Below are positions 62,857 to 64,000 of a DNA stretch of 64,000 bases, in pieces. A program made the translations under genes and the position numbers. The stretch spans positions 62,001 to 126,000 of the forward strand of contig NZ_JAESVA010000009.1 in assembly GCF_020621385.1 (NCBI RefSeq), in the 5' to 3' direction. This DNA comes from Acidisoma cellulosilyticum. Its GTDB lineage: Bacteria > Pseudomonadota > Alphaproteobacteria > Acetobacterales > Acetobacteraceae. The first letter of the stretch is position 1, and each line of letters opens with the position of its first letter. Under the pieces are notes generated by a model. It was not told the origin of the DNA. It ran no database searches and saw only the letters and a program-made list of their open reading frames with translations.

Positions 62857-63774
62857 TCAGCCTGCGGCCAGCAGCGCATCGACCTCGGCGCGCATCGGCA
62901 TGCCCGCGCCCGCGCCGGCACGGGTCACCTTCAGCCCGGCGACCGCGCAGGCGAAGTGCAGGGCTTCAGCCATCGGAAGCCCTTCGGAGAGCGCGACGGC
63001 GATAGCGGCATTGAAGCTGTCCCCCGCACCGGTCGTATCGACCAGCGCGCCCGCGCGGACCGCCGGCACCAGGATCGTCTCGCCCTTCTGGCGCAGCAGC
63101 GCGCCTTTTTCGCCCAGCGTGATGATGACCGCGCCGGCACCACGCGCGATCAGCGCATCGGCCGCCGCTTCAGCCTCGGCCGTATTGGTGACGGGCAGGC
63201 CCGACAGCATCGCGGCCTCGGTCTCATTCGGCGTCAGGATATCGACGAGCGACAGCAAATCCGCTGAGAGCGCGGCCGCCGGCGCGGGATTGAGGATGGT
63301 TTTCACCCCCTTCGCGCGGGCCAGACGCAGCGCATGGACGACGAGCGGCAGCGGCGTCTCAAGCTGGGTCAGAAAGACGGCCGCGCTGCCGATGACGTCC
63401 GCCGCCGCGTCGATCTCATCCGTGGTCAGCGCGGCGGCCGCGCCCGGCACGACGATGATGGCATTCTCGGCCGCCTTGTCGTCGATGATGATGGCAGCCG
63501 CCCCGGTCGGCAGATCGGTGCTTTCGTGCAGAAAGCGCGTGCCGACGCCCTCGTTGGCATAGATGCCGCGTGCCATGGCGCCGAAATTATCCTGCCCGAT
63601 CTTGGCCAGAAATTCCACGGTCCCGCCCAGCCGCGCGGTCGCGATCGCCTGGTTGGAGCCTTTGCCGCCAGGCCCGATGCCGAAGCCGCTGCCGATGACG
63701 GTTTCCGTCCAGGCCGGCAGCTTCGGCGTATGGAAGATGAGGTCTGCGGCAAAAATGCCCATGACGACGATCAT
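62857..63774 (-). CDS. rbsK: Ribokinase
   Basis: 305 residues of the PfkB family. GPGGKGSNQAIATARLGGTVEFLAKIG is the N-terminal GG motif and DTTGAGDSFNAA the C-terminal anion-hole motif with catalytic Asp. Phosphorylates ribose at O5; it can use ribose released by the nucleoside hydrolase encoded 21 kb away. Downstream of the bcp gene on the same strand. Confidence 0.9.
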   Translation of the reverse strand: MIVVMGIFAADLIFHTPKLPAWTETVIGSGFGIGPGGKGSNQAIATARLGGTVEFLAKIGQDNFGAMARGIYANEGVGTRFLHESTDLPTGAAAIIIDDKAAENAIIVVPGAAAALTTDEIDAAADVIGSAAVFLTQLETPLPLVVHALRLARAKGVKTILNPAPAAALSADLLSLVDILTPNETEAAMLSGLPVTNTAEAEAAADALIARGAGAVIITLGEKGALLRQKGETILVPAVRAGALVDTTGAGDSFNAAIAVALSEGLPMAEALHFACAVAGLKVTRAGAGAGMPMRAEVDALLAAG

Positions 63775-63803
63775 TGTTTTTTCTTTCAGCCGATGGGCCT
63801 TGC

Positions 63804-64000
63804 TTAGCCGAGGGCTTTGGCCGCCTTCAGAACCTCGGCGGCATGGCCGGTGACCGAGACCTTATGCCAGATCCTGGCGATTTTGCCGTCCGGCCCGATC
63901 AGAAACGTTGCGCGTTCGATGCCCATATATTTGCGGCCATACATGGATTTCTCGACCCAGGTGCCATAGGCCTCGGTCACGGCCCCTTCGGCGTCAGACG
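63804..64000 (-). CDS. bcp: Thioredoxin-dependent peroxiredoxin Bcp, C-terminal part (5' end outside window)
   Basis: The minus-strand frame is open to the window edge and ends at a TAA at 63804. The ~64 visible residues include VEKSMYGRKYMGIERATFLI and the end GHAAEVLKAAKALG, diagnostic of Bcp/PrxQ-type thiol peroxidases. The peroxidatic cysteine lies in the missing N-terminal part. Ribokinase follows after 29 bases. Confidence 0.87.
   Translation of the reverse strand, partial: SDAEGAVTEAYGTWVEKSMYGRKYMGIERATFLIGPDGKIARIWHKVSVTGHAAEVLKAAKALG

Overview
The window reads as chromosome of a high-G+C alphaproteobacterium, most likely a member of the Acetobacteraceae/Rhodospirillales. This is inferred from the gene order glyA-nrdR-rib-nusB-thiL, then bamE / DUF177-rpmF-plsX-fabH-ihfA-merR, from a HemB of the zinc-free type, and from the style of the proteins. 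No phage, insertion sequence, CRISPR array, rRNA or tRNA was seen.

About 1-17.9 kb is a catabolic accessory region: an amidohydrolase tail, an ammonia-lyase-like protein without the MIO-forming triad, a tagatose/ribulose 3-epimerase-like protein, a YeiH exporter, a LacI regulator and a complete sugar-type ABC importer on the minus strand (binding protein, double ATPase, permease). A divergent plus-strand operon follows: four-carbon acid-sugar kinase (OtnK type), permease, binding protein, ATPase, MBL-fold hydrolase, FucA-like class II aldolase, methylmalonate-semialdehyde dehydrogenase and an SDR dehydrogenase. The permease and the ATPase of this second importer each lack a large internal block yet stay in frame, so the importer is probably dead while the enzymes look intact.

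About 17.9-25.8 kb holds small regulator/enzyme units: LysR with an SDR, GlxA-type AraC regulator with a YCII-like protein, MarR with a tautomerase, plus GNAT, DUF302, EcsC and another SDR. Three of the divergent gaps carry clear palindromes that are good operator candidates.

About 25.9-31 kb (minus strand) is a pentose unit: aldose-1-epimerase, ribulokinase-like FGGY kinase, ROK regulator and a sugar-binding protein without its own permease or ATPase. A perfect 22-bp palindrome lies upstream of the kinase. About 31.2-35.7 kb is a PuuA-like ligase, PuuB-like oxidase and a DUF3311/sodium-solute symporter pair. About 35.8-40.4 kb carries a SYLF lipoprotein, a histidine phosphatase, an ABC-2 exporter, a metallophosphatase and a methyltransferase. 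About 40.5-46 kb is a nucleoside uptake and cleavage operon (BMP-type binding protein, ATPase, two permeases, nucleoside hydrolase). A membrane-anchored GGDEF-EAL protein and RadC follow.

From about 49.4 kb to the end is mostly core metabolism: hemB, glyA, nrdR, ribE, a RibB with a degenerate GTP cyclohydrolase II half, ribH, nusB, thiL, bamE, a DUF177 protein, rpmF, plsX, fabH, ihfA, a MerR regulator, a PiT phosphate transporter with a possible Pho box, ribokinase and the end of a Bcp peroxiredoxin gene. Palindromic REP-like repeats sit at several 3' ends (about 25.9, 30.0, 35.7 and 49.3 kb). All product calls come from reading protein motifs by eye; no database search was run.
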